Assembly (NCBI RefSeq): GCF_000279145.1
Contig: NC_018178.1
Span: 3,047,688-3,111,687 of the forward strand
From: Melioribacter roseus P3M-2
Lineage (GTDB): Bacteria; Bacteroidota; Ignavibacteria; Ignavibacteriales; Melioribacteraceae
DNA: 64,000 nt
Direction: 5' to 3'
Below, one piece after another: positions 55,328 through 63,661 of the stretch. A program made the translations under genes and the position numbers. The number at the start of each line of letters is the position of its first letter. The stretch's first letter is position 1. The notes beneath the pieces were generated by a model. The model had not been told where the DNA came from, did not search any database, and saw only the letters and a list, made by a program, of their open reading frames with translations.

Positions 55328-55715
55328 TTTTGGGGTTTTGAGGTTTTGATGTTCTTGGTAATTTGCAATATAGATAATAGACAAATCAATGGCGAAAAGA
55401 CTGTTTTGTGGTTTTATCTTTGTAATCCCGCATTATACAGTGAAAGCAAACTCTTCAATATTGCTTAACCGCGAAGCGCGCAAAGAGCGCCAAGGCATTG
55501 CAGTATATTGTCATACTGACCCCGACGCAGGCGGGGGAAGTATCTCAATCACTAATCATTTGTAAATATTATTCAAATGTTATACGCAGATTATTCGTCG
55601 GTCATCCTTTAGTGAATTCGTGCATTCGTGGTTTTGGGGTGCTTGGGTTTGGGAGTTTTGAGGTTTTGACGTTCTTGATAATTTGCAATTTTGACGATAA
55701 ACAAAATCGAGGGCG
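55308..55715 (+). repeat. Composite repeat region after the histidine kinase
   Basis: CAGGGATTAGGGGGTTCTTAG straddles the kinase stop, followed by GGGTTTTGAGGTTTTGATG and TTGGTAATTTGCAAT, then CCGCGAAGCGCGCAAAGAGC, a GTCATACTGA-(GC hairpin)-GGGGGAAGTATCTC module (55509-55545), and a second GAGGTTTTGACGTTCTTGA tract up to the next gene. No gene in the 388 bp between. Confidence 0.8.
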
Positions 55716-56348
55716 ATGATGGCATTATATTCCCCTCTTTATAAAATTCACAACAAATGCCTAAAACACGCAATCGACATAGTAATTTCTTTGCTTGTAA
55801 TAATATTTATCCTGCCGTTTTTCTATCTGTTTATTTTTATTTACAATATCATCTTCGACCGCGGGCCTGTAATTTATAAACAATTGAGATACGGATATAA
55901 ACGAATACCTTTTTACATTTATAAATTCCGCACAATGAAATATCCGCCGAAGGAATATGATATAAACGGCAAACTGATACAAACTGATAATTCAGATGAA
56001 AGGCTAACGGCTCTCGGAAGATTTTTACGCAATCGATTTCTCGATGAGCTGCCTCAATTCGTCAATGTACTCAAAGGAGAAATGAGTATTGTAGGTCCCC
56101 GTCCGCACGAAATAAATCACGACAATGAATATTCGGGTTCAATCGAAAATTACCGGTTGAGATATACGGCGCTCCCGGGAATTACGGGACTCGCTCAAGT
56201 CAACGGTTTGCACGGCGCTGTGAAAGGACACGGCAAAATGGCGGAGCGTCTCGAACTCGATCTGTATTATATCGAAAACTGGTCGCTGCATTTAGATATA
56301 AAAATTATGATTAAGACTGGCAGGATGATGATGGGGGTTAGGGGTTAG
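55716..56348 (+). CDS. Bacterial sugar transferase (undecaprenyl-phosphate glycosyl-1-phosphate transferase)
   Basis: 210 residues, the WcaJ/WbaP catalytic domain alone. One N-terminal membrane hairpin (D-I-V-I-S-L-L-V-I-I-F-I-L-P), then G-P-V-I-Y-K-Q-L-R-Y-G, K-F-R-T-M, L-D-E-L-P-Q-F-V-N-V-L-K-G-E-M-S-I-V-G-P-R-P and A-L-P-G-I-T-G-L-A-Q-V-N-G. It loads the first sugar on undecaprenyl phosphate to begin a surface polysaccharide. Its C-terminus M-M-M-G-V-R-G and stop come from a GGGGTTAGGGGTTAG repeat tract. Inner membrane. Confidence 0.9.
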   Translation: MMALYSPLYKIHNKCLKHAIDIVISLLVIIFILPFFYLFIFIYNIIFDRGPVIYKQLRYGYKRIPFYIYKFRTMKYPPKEYDINGKLIQTDNSDERLTALGRFLRNRFLDELPQFVNVLKGEMSIVGPRPHEINHDNEYSGSIENYRLRYTALPGITGLAQVNGLHGAVKGHGKMAERLELDLYYIENWSLHLDIKIMIKTGRMMMGVRG

Positions 56349-56985
56349 GGAGTTTTGAGGTTCGTAGTTTTGGGGTTCAAGTTCTTGGTTTTGGAGTTCT
56401 TGGTTTTGGGGTTTTGATGTTCTTGGCAATTTGAAAATCTTGCAATCTTGGTAATTTGCAATCTTGTAATCTTGCTAACTTGCAATTTTGGTAATTTGCA
56501 ATCTTGTAATCTTGGTAATTTGGCAATAGACAAAATCGAAACCGACTGTTATGCATCGTCTTTGCAACTCTTCAGTATGCGGAAGAAGCGAACTCTCAAA
56601 TTTATCAACCGCTAGGGGCGCGAAGAACGCTAAGGCATTGTAGAATAGTGTCATACTGAGTCCCGCTTTAGCGGGGGAAGTATCTCTTAGTCAATTAAGC
56701 AAAGCAAAAAGTCATCAGCAGATTCTTCGTCAATCCGTTTATGCCGGGATTCCTCAAAGTGAGGGGTTAGGGATTAGGGAACAGGGATTAGGGATCTGTC
56801 ATACTGATCAGTCAGAGTCTGATGAATCAGTCAGTGTCTGATGAATCAGTCAGTGTCTGATAAAGTATTTTCAATTCGATTAAAAACATGTGAATTCCTT
56901 TCCCGCAGGCGCCGTCGGATATGCTAAGAAAACATTTGCCCGGAAGTATCCGGTTCAATATGACTAAAGTCATACTTACTTTTCA
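56335..56985 (+). repeat. Composite repeat region after the sugar transferase
   Basis: Contains GGGGTTAGGGGTTAGGGAG at the gene end, tandem GTTTTGGGGTTC/TTCTTGGTTTTGGGG units, TTGCAATCTTGGTAATTTGC runs (to 56530), GCGCGAAGAACGCTAAGGC, GTCATACTGAG-(CCCGCTTTAGCGGG)-GGAAGTATCTC (56658-56695), CAGATTCTTCGTCAATCC, more GGGATTAGGG, and GTCATACTGA followed by three copies of the 19-bp CAGTCAGAGTCTGATGAAT unit (56809-56865). No gene between 56349 and 57079 besides the terminator at 56994. Confidence 0.85.
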
Positions 56986-56993
56986 TAATAAAA

Positions 56994-57014
56994 ACCCCCT
57001 TAATATTCGGGGGT
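56994..57014 (-). terminator. Rho-independent terminator of hicBA
   Basis: ACCCCC pairs with GGGGGT over a 9-base loop, and on the minus strand is followed by TTTTTATTAT; it lies 66 bp downstream of the hicA end. Confidence 0.82.
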
Positions 57015-57079
57015 ATTATATAATTCGAGTCATTTGTTTTTTTGTCTTCTCGTAAAACTCACATAACGATAAAGTACTT

Positions 57080-57305
57080 TTATTCAAATAATTTTTTAAC
57101 TATATCTTTTTTATCTATTCTATGAACTTTAGACAAATCGCTCAAAATATTATTAAGAGTTCCTATTTTTTATAGAATTATGATTTGGAATTGTTATATG
57201 ATGCAGCCTACCTCCTAAATCAACTGTTAATCTTATATGACTTCCCTTTTGACGCTTTATATTATATCCAAATTTCTCCGCTGAGATATCTCGTGGAATT
57301 TTCAT
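57080..57305 (-). pseudogene. hicA: HicA-like toxin gene, one-base frameshift
   Basis: Starts with an ATG overlapping the hicB stop (ATGA). Reads M-K-I-P-R-D-I-S-A-E-K-F-G-Y, R-Q-K-G-S-H-I-R-L (the catalytic-His G-S-H core of HicA mRNA interferases) and H-H-I-T-I-P-N-H-N, then hits a stop at about 57157. Removing one base from the six-T run at 57166-57171 continues G-T-L-N-N-I-L-S-D-L and ends K-K-L-F-E at 57080, 74 residues in all. So the C-terminal helix is lost unless the frame is restored. Whether a sequence error or an inactivated toxin cannot be told. Confidence 0.78.
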
Positions 57306-57511
57306 GCGGATAACAATTCTTCTTTTATATAATGGAGCCTTATAATTAACGGCTTTTCTTCTTCATCGAAATGGCAATTGACCGCTTCAACAATATTTTT
57401 CTTTAGTTCTTCCATTGTTTCAGCTTCTGTAAAAATAGAGTAATCCAATGCTTTCGCTTCATATCCTCCGTCCAGCGAATCTTCAACAACAAAAATAATT
57501 TCATTTTTCAT
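57302..57511 (-). CDS. hicB: HicB-like antitoxin
   Basis: 69 residues of the HicB/DUF1902-like RNase-H-derived fold: V-E-D-S-L-D-G-G-Y-E-A-K-A-L near the start, I-F-T-E-A-E-T-M-E-E-L-K-K-N-I-V-E-A-V and a C-terminal basic-acidic tail. No DNA-binding domain is added. Its stop overlaps the hicA start by 4 bp, the typical order when the antitoxin comes first. Neutralises the HicA toxin by direct binding; with hicA frameshifted it may be an orphan. Confidence 0.82.
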   Translation of the reverse strand: MKNEIIFVVEDSLDGGYEAKALDYSIFTEAETMEELKKNIVEAVNCHFDEEEKPLIIRLHYIKEELLSA

Positions 57512-57960
57512 TTTGCAGCTCGTTTGTTAATTATTACTCTAAAAATATATAAAACTTAATATCCGAGACAATGACTGAAATAATATGACCGTCTGGCAAG
57601 TCTGGCTATCGGTAGTAAGTCTATGTCTTTGCGAGGAATGAGCTGGTATGCGAATGACGAAGCAAACTCCCAGGGCGTAATTCTGAGCCATCCATAGATT
57701 GGCATAGATGCTCATACCGATCATTTAAATTTTAAAAAAGCAGATTTTTCGTCGTCCTGTCTGCGTCGGGATTCATCAAAGTGAGGGATTAGGGGTTAGG
57801 GATCAGGGATTAGTGACTGTCATATGATCCGCCAACGGCGGGGGAAGTATCTCAGAAAAAATTTTCACGTTAATAAAACACACCGTCAGATTCTTCGTCA
57901 ATCCTTCTAGGTCGGACTTCCTCAGAAAAAGACACAATACTGCATTTCTTGTACTTAATA
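57512..57960 (-). repeat. Composite intergenic repeats upstream of hicB
   Basis: Contains TTTGCGAGGAATGAGC and ATGACGAAGCAAACTC (a degraded form of the common GCGAGG-GACGAAGCAA repeat), GTGAGGGATTAGGGGTTAGG, GTCATATGATC-(CGCCAACGGCG)-GGGGAAGTATCTC (57813-57853) and CGTCAGATTCTTCGTCAATC. The promoter for hicB must be in its right-hand part. No gene supported. Confidence 0.75.
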
Positions 57961-57975
57961 TATGCGCGCTATCAA

Positions 57976-58662
57976 TCAAAGCGCGAAGCTAAAAGAAATG
58001 CCGCCGCTGAAATCTTTGAAGTTCATCATTCCGGCGAGAAGATGGATATGTTTGAAGAAGTGGATGCGGAGGGCGCCGTTGAATCGTTCGGCGTCGTTTT
58101 CCACAATAAATTCTACAAAATCATACGGCTTATACGAAATCCCGCCGAACAGACCGATGAATTGATAATCGGCGGCTTTGATAATATCTTTACCGTATCC
58201 CAAAACCGCTGAAACCTGTCCTAAACTTGTTCGAATTTGTTTGGCAACTACTATAAATGTCGAGTTAAAATGATTGGCGCTTTGAACCGAACTGTAGGGA
58301 TTATTGAATCCCACAGACAGCGCAGGCAAATATTTATCTTCCTCAATTAATTGTATTTTTATATTAAACATTCGATCTACCGTATGGCTATTCCCCTGAT
58401 AATTCAACTGACGAGTCGCTCGTACGCCAAGTTCGACAAATGGCAAATAATTAATCGAAACAAATATATTTAGCAAATCACGCTTACCTTGGGAATAATC
58501 CGTGTATTTACGATCTATAAAATTCACTCCCGAAGTAACCTTTGCATCTTCACCGATATAAGGCACGGGAATCGAAAGCAAACCGTTCATGCCTGTCAGG
58601 GATTGCGAGAGTACGGGAAAGTTAAATAAGCATAACGCCAACGGGAATATAAATTTTTTCAC
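57976..58662 (-). CDS. YjbH-like outer-membrane exopolysaccharide protein
   Basis: 228 residues, signal peptide ending V-L-S-Q. G-M-N-G-L-L-S-I-P-V-P at the mature start (compare the G-G-x-G-L-L-x-x-P-T start of YjbH-type proteins), then alternating amphipathic strands of a beta-barrel and a C-terminal F-S-F-A-L strand. It overlaps nothing and lies 1 bp after the sugar transferase gene at 58664-60595, so both are co-transcribed. Members accompany exopolysaccharide export genes; the function is not settled. Confidence 0.78.
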   Translation of the reverse strand: MKKFIFPLALCLFNFPVLSQSLTGMNGLLSIPVPYIGEDAKVTSGVNFIDRKYTDYSQGKRDLLNIFVSINYLPFVELGVRATRQLNYQGNSHTVDRMFNIKIQLIEEDKYLPALSVGFNNPYSSVQSANHFNSTFIVVAKQIRTSLGQVSAVLGYGKDIIKAADYQFIGLFGGISYKPYDFVEFIVENDAERFNGALRIHFFKHIHLLAGMMNFKDFSGGISFSFAL

Positions 58663-58663
58663 T

Positions 58664-60595
58664 TTAAGCTGAACGCGCTTTTTTAATTAATATATTATAG
58701 GCAATAACGCAAAAATACTTAATATCCGTCCAAATCGGGTGTCTGTCGTAAGAGTCAAGGTATTTTTTCTCGGATTCCATAATTTCTTCGAGTGTTTTCG
58801 GCAAGTCGTAATAATACGGAGGGAATAATCCGGGTTTATATTTAATCCTGCGATTGCGCAATTCTTCTTTATACAAATAAAAATACTGCAAACTAATAGG
58901 TCTTACGCCAACAATTTTTAATTCTCCCCTTAAGAAATTAATTAACATCGGTAGTTCGTCTAGCCAGAGTTTGCGAAGCACTTTCCCCCAACTCGTTATT
59001 CTAAGGTCATTCTTAAATTTACCGCCTTCCTGTAGATTAGCCTTTTCGTAAATAAATCTCTGCAAATATTCAGAATACGGATACATTGTTCTGAACTTAT
59101 AAACTTTTATAATATTTCCGTCTTTGCCTACTCGCTTCAATTTAATCAAAGGTCCGTAAGAAGGCGATTCGTCCGAAAGGGGGTTTTTAATTTTTTTGGC
59201 GACAAAGTAGACGTTTGTACCGATAGATTTCAAGTTAATTACTTCAAAGCCGCAGTAATAGAGTCTTCCCAGCGTTTCGGACAACGAAATTACCCTTCTC
59301 TTTCCCTTTGTCAATGAGAAATAAATTTGTTTAAATACGGAGATTTTGGGTATGACCCGGTTAAAAACAAAATCCAGGAAGTAGAAAGCAAGCGCCATGT
59401 AGTAAGGATATTTTTCCATAAACTTTTTACGCCGCAGATTTATCGGCTCGACGCAACCGACAAATACGCCGCCGTCGATTAGTTTCTTATTTACCTGAAT
59501 CAAATAATTATTTATTCTGCGCATATCATTAATTTCGTGCAGATTCATATAGAGTTCGATCGTATCCTCAGGCAACACTTCCACATTGTAAGTATCCGAG
59601 GAGCGATGCACTACGGATTTTCTGAAATCAACTCTGAATAGATCGATAGCATCGTTAACAAATTCGAGCACTGCAGGAAATTTCTTTAAAAAAATATTAG
59701 CCAATTCGTCATAGAAATAAGGATTGTATGGATTTTCTTCCGGCGCATACTTCCCTTCGCTTCGTTCAACATATTTCAATAGCGGTTCGTCATAAATTTC
59801 AGAAGCGCGCATTAATTTGTAATTAATAATGTCTTCTCCGGGTTTTTTAAATATAATGAAAAGAAACGTATTAACTATTATCGAAGAGATACCGAAAACA
59901 TAACCGATACTGTATGATTCGGAAGTAATATTAATAACCGGCTCAAGAAATAAGAATAATGTCGTCACAAATACTATTAAAATTAAGTTGGATTTAATAT
60001 GCGTCCAAATAAATCTCCAGAAGTTACTATAACTGCCCCATCGATTGAATCCGTGAATCAATAAACCGGTAATAAACCAGAGCGAAATAAATATTGTAAT
60101 TGCCAGCAAGTCGCTTTTTCCGAGACTGCCGTTTCCGCGTATTAAATGAGCATACGAAATAATTGCGCCAATCAGCAGAATGTCTGCAATTAACAGCATA
60201 GGCGAAAAATTTACGGCTATATTTTGTTTCTTTTCCTTGAAAAGAAAATCGAAAACGAGCAGAAATAATTTGAGAGAAAAAACAAGGGCTATTGTTCCGA
60301 TTAAAATTATCCTGATTTCCGGAACTGAAATATTTGTAAGATTCACAAGGAGAGTTACGGTGACTAAAATTACAGACGTAGTAAGCAAAAGTTGTTTTGC
60401 ATATTCGTAAAATTTTTTATTATTGGCGGTAGAATATTGCCGCGTCAAGAGGGAACTTATTAAAACCGAAGCTAAAAGTATAAGAATGACAAGAGGGTCG
60501 CCCGCAAAAGGTTTTAGTTTACTTGTCAAAAAGAAACCGAATGAAAAATAGATAAATAAGTAAGTAAACAGGTCAAAAACAATTTTTGAGCCCAT
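58664..60595 (-). CDS. Multidomain sugar transferase: membrane N-terminus, methyltransferase-like middle, transferase C-terminus
   Basis: 643 residues. Five to seven membrane segments fill about 1-250; about 270-460 resembles a class I methyltransferase C-terminal part (L-H-E-I-N-D-M-R-R-I-N-N-Y, D-G-G-V-F-V-G-C-V-E-P, S-L-S-E-T-L-G-R-L-Y-Y-C-G-F-E-V); the C-terminal 165 residues have sugar-transferase motifs K-V-Y-K-F-R-T-M, L-W-L-D-E-L-P-M-L-I-N-F-L-R-G-E and G-V-R-P. The usual catalytic membrane hairpin before K-F-R-T-M is missing, so the first membrane part may serve instead. Starts 26 bp from the divergent O-antigen-ligase-like gene. Role: initiation or modification of a surface polysaccharide, by inference. 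Confidence 0.8.
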   Translation of the reverse strand: MGSKIVFDLFTYLFIYFSFGFFLTSKLKPFAGDPLVILILLASVLISSLLTRQYSTANNKKFYEYAKQLLLTTSVILVTVTLLVNLTNISVPEIRIILIGTIALVFSLKLFLLVFDFLFKEKKQNIAVNFSPMLLIADILLIGAIISYAHLIRGNGSLGKSDLLAITIFISLWFITGLLIHGFNRWGSYSNFWRFIWTHIKSNLILIVFVTTLFLFLEPVINITSESYSIGYVFGISSIIVNTFLFIIFKKPGEDIINYKLMRASEIYDEPLLKYVERSEGKYAPEENPYNPYFYDELANIFLKKFPAVLEFVNDAIDLFRVDFRKSVVHRSSDTYNVEVLPEDTIELYMNLHEINDMRRINNYLIQVNKKLIDGGVFVGCVEPINLRRKKFMEKYPYYMALAFYFLDFVFNRVIPKISVFKQIYFSLTKGKRRVISLSETLGRLYYCGFEVINLKSIGTNVYFVAKKIKNPLSDESPSYGPLIKLKRVGKDGNIIKVYKFRTMYPYSEYLQRFIYEKANLQEGGKFKNDLRITSWGKVLRKLWLDELPMLINFLRGELKIVGVRPISLQYFYLYKEELRNRRIKYKPGLFPPYYYDLPKTLEEIMESEKKYLDSYDRHPIWTDIKYFCVIAYNILIKKARSA

Positions 60596-60621
60596 GATAT
60601 AATTTGCCCTTTACAATTAAA

Positions 60622-61758
60622 ATGAACAGAAAGAGAATAACGGAAACAGTATTAGTTTTTTTGTTTATACTTCAGGTCGGCTGTGCTCAGATATCTAATT
60701 ACTTGCCCTACAGTTTTATCCTTAAAGCTGCCCTATTTATTGTTATCTTACCCTTTGCGGTTGTTAGTATAAAATTAAATAATATCAAGTACGCTACAAT
60801 AATAACGAAAGATAAAATTAAATTCAAATATCTGGTTATAATATTTTTGGTTTTTGCATTAAACTTAACATATTCGTGCAATAAGGAGTTTGGAGCGCTA
60901 AAGCTGTCGAATTTCGTTATCGGCACGCTGCCATCGATTTTAATACTGATTTACATTAAAGAGATTTTCGATGATTCATTGATTCTCCTTATAACGCCGT
61001 TCCTGCTCGTCGGTAGCGTTTTATTAATGACGGTTTTATTATTTACGGGAAGTTTTACTTATGCGGGTTCTTATAAAATACTCAACCTGGAATACAGTCA
61101 TGTAATTGCCTCCAGGATACTATCGCCAATAATTCTGTGGTTCAACTATTTGATTTCAACCGAGGAAAATAAAAATACAATTTATAAGATATTCTTCCCG
61201 GTTCTGTATTTAAATACGGGGTTGATTTTCATTGCGCATAGGGCGAGTGTGACAGGAGTTATTCTAATTACCATCTATTTTATCTTTACATGTAAGAATC
61301 GATTAATAACCGGCTGTTTATTGATTTCGTCATTAGTAATTGCCTTCCTTTTATTCCCTCAAAAGACGGAGAGGCACAAGAATCTTTTTTCCGCCGGAAA
61401 TAAAAACGATTATTCGATAGAAAGCAGACTCGATCTCTGGGAAACGGCTATTGAAAAAATAAGGGAGAAACCCTTAACGGGTTACGGACTGGGAGGATTT
61501 AAATGCCCGGCGGATAAACCGTTTGTTCATATTTACAAATACCCTCATAATATATTTCTGGAAGCGGGGAGCGAAATGGGATTGACGGGAATAATACTGT
61601 TGATTTTTCTTCTTTATAAAATATTGATTTCCGCTTATCGAAAATCAAAATTCCTATTTTCGATTGCTCTTCTCGCTTTCTGGTGGTCGCTTTTCTCCAA
61701 AGACATTTCCACGCAGACGGTCTTGTGGATGTATGCGGGAATGATTGAGGAAAGGTAA
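60622..61758 (+). CDS. O-antigen ligase/polymerase-like membrane protein
   Basis: 378 residues from the ATG at 60622 (M-N-R-K-R-I-T-E-T); the TTG at 60604 has no ribosome site. About ten membrane segments. The Wzy_C/ligase signature region is S-I-E-S-R-L-D-L-W-E-T-A followed by G-Y-G-L-G-G-F, then Y-P-H-N-I-F-L-E (His and Glu of the ligase family). It joins or polymerises O-antigen/polysaccharide units on the periplasmic side. Its end lies on the antisense side of the deacetylase pseudogene; the next plus-strand open frame (61745-61930) is not real. Confidence 0.83.
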   Translation: MNRKRITETVLVFLFILQVGCAQISNYLPYSFILKAALFIVILPFAVVSIKLNNIKYATIITKDKIKFKYLVIIFLVFALNLTYSCNKEFGALKLSNFVIGTLPSILILIYIKEIFDDSLILLITPFLLVGSVLLMTVLLFTGSFTYAGSYKILNLEYSHVIASRILSPIILWFNYLISTEENKNTIYKIFFPVLYLNTGLIFIAHRASVTGVILITIYFIFTCKNRLITGCLLISSLVIAFLLFPQKTERHKNLFSAGNKNDYSIESRLDLWETAIEKIREKPLTGYGLGGFKCPADKPFVHIYKYPHNIFLEAGSEMGLTGIILLIFLLYKILISAYRKSKFLFSIALLAFWWSLFSKDISTQTVLWMYAGMIEER

Positions 61759-61770
61759 AAAAGTTTTAGA

Positions 61771-62486
61771 TTATTTGGCATATATAACAATAATTCTCTT
61801 AATTATATTTTTAGCGTTTTGCGAGATCAATTCGTTAATCCATAAAAAAGGATTATTATGCCATCTCTCAGGATGGATTGTAAACATTATTTTATCAGGT
61901 AATAAATTAATATTATCAATTATTTCTTGAGTAGATTTGAAGTTAAATTTGTACTTTGAATTTACTTTGTCCAGAATACTTACATTATTCCTGTTCCACT
62001 TTCTACCTGCCTATGTAAAATATGCTACTTCATTAAAAGTAACATCAAAATAAGGCTCACCGAAAATTCCCAAGTTCCGATAATCATATTTCGTCCAGAT
62101 CAATTTATTATCATATTTTGATTTTGGCGAGCTATGCATACAAATTGTTTTAATATCAAAATTTTTTCGCAACATCTCTAAATTCTTACAAAAACTTTCA
62201 TAGGCCAAATCGACTAAGTCATCCAAGACTAGGGATGCGTAACGTGTAACGTGTAATGAGAAAAGCTTTTTAAACTCATCACGTGTCAGTTGTAATACTT
62301 TACGAAAAGGTCCACATCCTCATAATTATACCCTATCTCATGCCCTAAAAGGGCAATCTTTTACATTATATTCATGTCATAACTTTCACGTACAATACAG
62401 AAATAATAGGTTTCATATATTTGTAGTTTATTCACTAAGCTCATTAAATTTATATAAAAACTTTCATCCTTTACTCTATTAATCAT
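61771..62486 (-). pseudogene. Decayed polysaccharide deacetylase-like gene
   Basis: Minus-strand remnants of one protein can be read across several frames: Y-E-T-Y-Y-F-C-I-V-R-E-S-Y-D (the usual G-T-Y-Y-F-R-I-V-P-E-S-Y-D), then past a stop, G-H-E-I-G-Y-N-Y-E-D-V-D (the NodB-like G-H-E-I-G-Y-H-Y-E-D motif, H replaced by N), a stop at 62286-62288, a segment of acgtgtaac-type repeat, then I-C-M-H-S-S-P-K-S-K-Y-D-N, F-G-E-P-Y-F-D-V-T-F-N-E-V (62011-62226) and, beyond one more stop at 62011-62013, D-K-I-M-F-T-I-H-P-E-R-W and a tail to 61771. At least three stops and a frame change; the N-terminal part is also missing. Non-functional. Belongs to the polysaccharide locus. Confidence 0.85.
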
Positions 62487-62496
62487 AAATTTATTT

Positions 62497-63660
62497 TTAT
62501 AAATTAACATTAAAATATTTATTATAAACCGTATCCGGTACAACACCGATGGAATTTCCCCATTTTATTGGCTTCTGGAGGGCTTTTACAAGCGGATAAT
62601 AGGTATTAAAATCAAGGAAAGTTTTGGGTGGAGTTGACATTATCCTTTCAAAATCTTCATAACTTAAATCGAGCTTTTTTAAACAATATTCCAGAAGTTC
62701 TTCGCCACCTGTAAATGGATCTTGCTTAATAATTTCTAATGCTTCATCACGACTTATCTGACCGTTTCTGATTTTGGCTGAATAATGTAATTTCCTCTTA
62801 TCTATGTTAAATTTTCTCGTCAAAATATAAGATTGAAAAAATGCAGTATATTTTGATTCATGATGCTTATCCCCATAATTTTTCCACCCTAACTCATTTT
62901 CCAGTATTTTAAACACTTCTTTTTCGTTATAAGGGATATAATATAAGATGCGAATTTGTTTAATTCTCTTAATGAAAGAATAATGAAGGTATTTCGTTAA
63001 ATTCAAATTCGGGAAGCTTCTCAGATTTTTTGTACCAAACCTTTTCTGGATACCCTTGACATATCTGCCATCCATATAAGTCCAGAAAAGAGGTGCAGTT
63101 CCTTCAGTGCGAAATGAATGTCCATGGACAATGTATTTAACTTTATTTTTTGCAGCCTCATTATACAATACAGAAAATATAATCCAATCAGTTGGTACTT
63201 CCGCATCCGGAACAGAAGCAAAGAGAAAACTTCTTTGCAAATCTTTAAATTCTTCCCAATCCGCTACATGGGTATGCAGATCCACACCCAGTTTTCTGCA
63301 GGCATTTTCAATATTCTGAACTGCGATTTCAGTATCCCATCCATTATCAAAATGGATTGCAAGAGGCCTTAAGCCCAGCTTAGCCGCGTTGTACAAGGTA
63401 TATGTACTATCTCGCCCGCCACTCACCCCTACAATGCAATCGTACTTTTTCCCTTTACCATCTTTTTTGATTTTGTCAACTATTTGAAGCAGTTTTTTAT
63501 GTGATTCTTCATTTAAAGGATATTTTCTTTCTAGTTCATCGTGTATTTTGCAATAAGTACAAATACCGTTTTCATCAAATTTAATTCCTGGCACTGAATC
63601 GTCCATTACGCATCTAGTACAAACTTTACTAATTTCATATTTAAACGGTACTATTTTCAT
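62497..63660 (-). CDS. N-acetyl sugar amidotransferase (WbpG/PseA/LegG-type, PP-loop ATPase)
   Basis: 387 residues from the ATG at 63660 (GAGGG two bases after the preceding gene's stop region; the longer frame begins without a site). N-terminal Zn-like C-T-R-C-V-M-D and C-T-Y-C pairs, PP-loop V-G-V-S-G-G-R-D-S-T-Y-T near residue 85, H-F-D-N-G-W, H-G-H-S-F-R-T. These enzymes, with a glutaminase partner (HisH-like) not in the window, add an amidino or amino group to a surface sugar in LPS/O-antigen or legionaminate-type pathways. Overlaps nothing; starts 1 bp before the end of the epimerase gene and ends beside the pseudogene. Confidence 0.9.
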   Translation of the reverse strand: MKIVPFKYEISKVCTRCVMDDSVPGIKFDENGICTYCKIHDELERKYPLNEESHKKLLQIVDKIKKDGKGKKYDCIVGVSGGRDSTYTLYNAAKLGLRPLAIHFDNGWDTEIAVQNIENACRKLGVDLHTHVADWEEFKDLQRSFLFASVPDAEVPTDWIIFSVLYNEAAKNKVKYIVHGHSFRTEGTAPLFWTYMDGRYVKGIQKRFGTKNLRSFPNLNLTKYLHYSFIKRIKQIRILYYIPYNEKEVFKILENELGWKNYGDKHHESKYTAFFQSYILTRKFNIDKRKLHYSAKIRNGQISRDEALEIIKQDPFTGGEELLEYCLKKLDLSYEDFERIMSTPPKTFLDFNTYYPLVKALQKPIKWGNSIGVVPDTVYNKYFNVNL

Positions 63661-63661
63661 T

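Noticed and set aside
56345-56533. Low-complexity minus-strand open frame rich in K, L, Q, T
   Set aside because: It is the antisense reading of the TTGCAATCTTGGTAATT and GGGTTTT repeats, not a protein.
57949-58212. Plus-strand open frame at the YjbH-like gene end
   Set aside because: Antisense to the YjbH-like protein, which has a signal peptide and barrel pattern.
61745-61930. Short plus-strand open frame with one membrane-like segment after the ligase gene
   Set aside because: It is antisense to the deacetylase pseudogene, whose minus-strand reading gives clearly recognisable family motifs, so the hydrophobic frame is a shadow.
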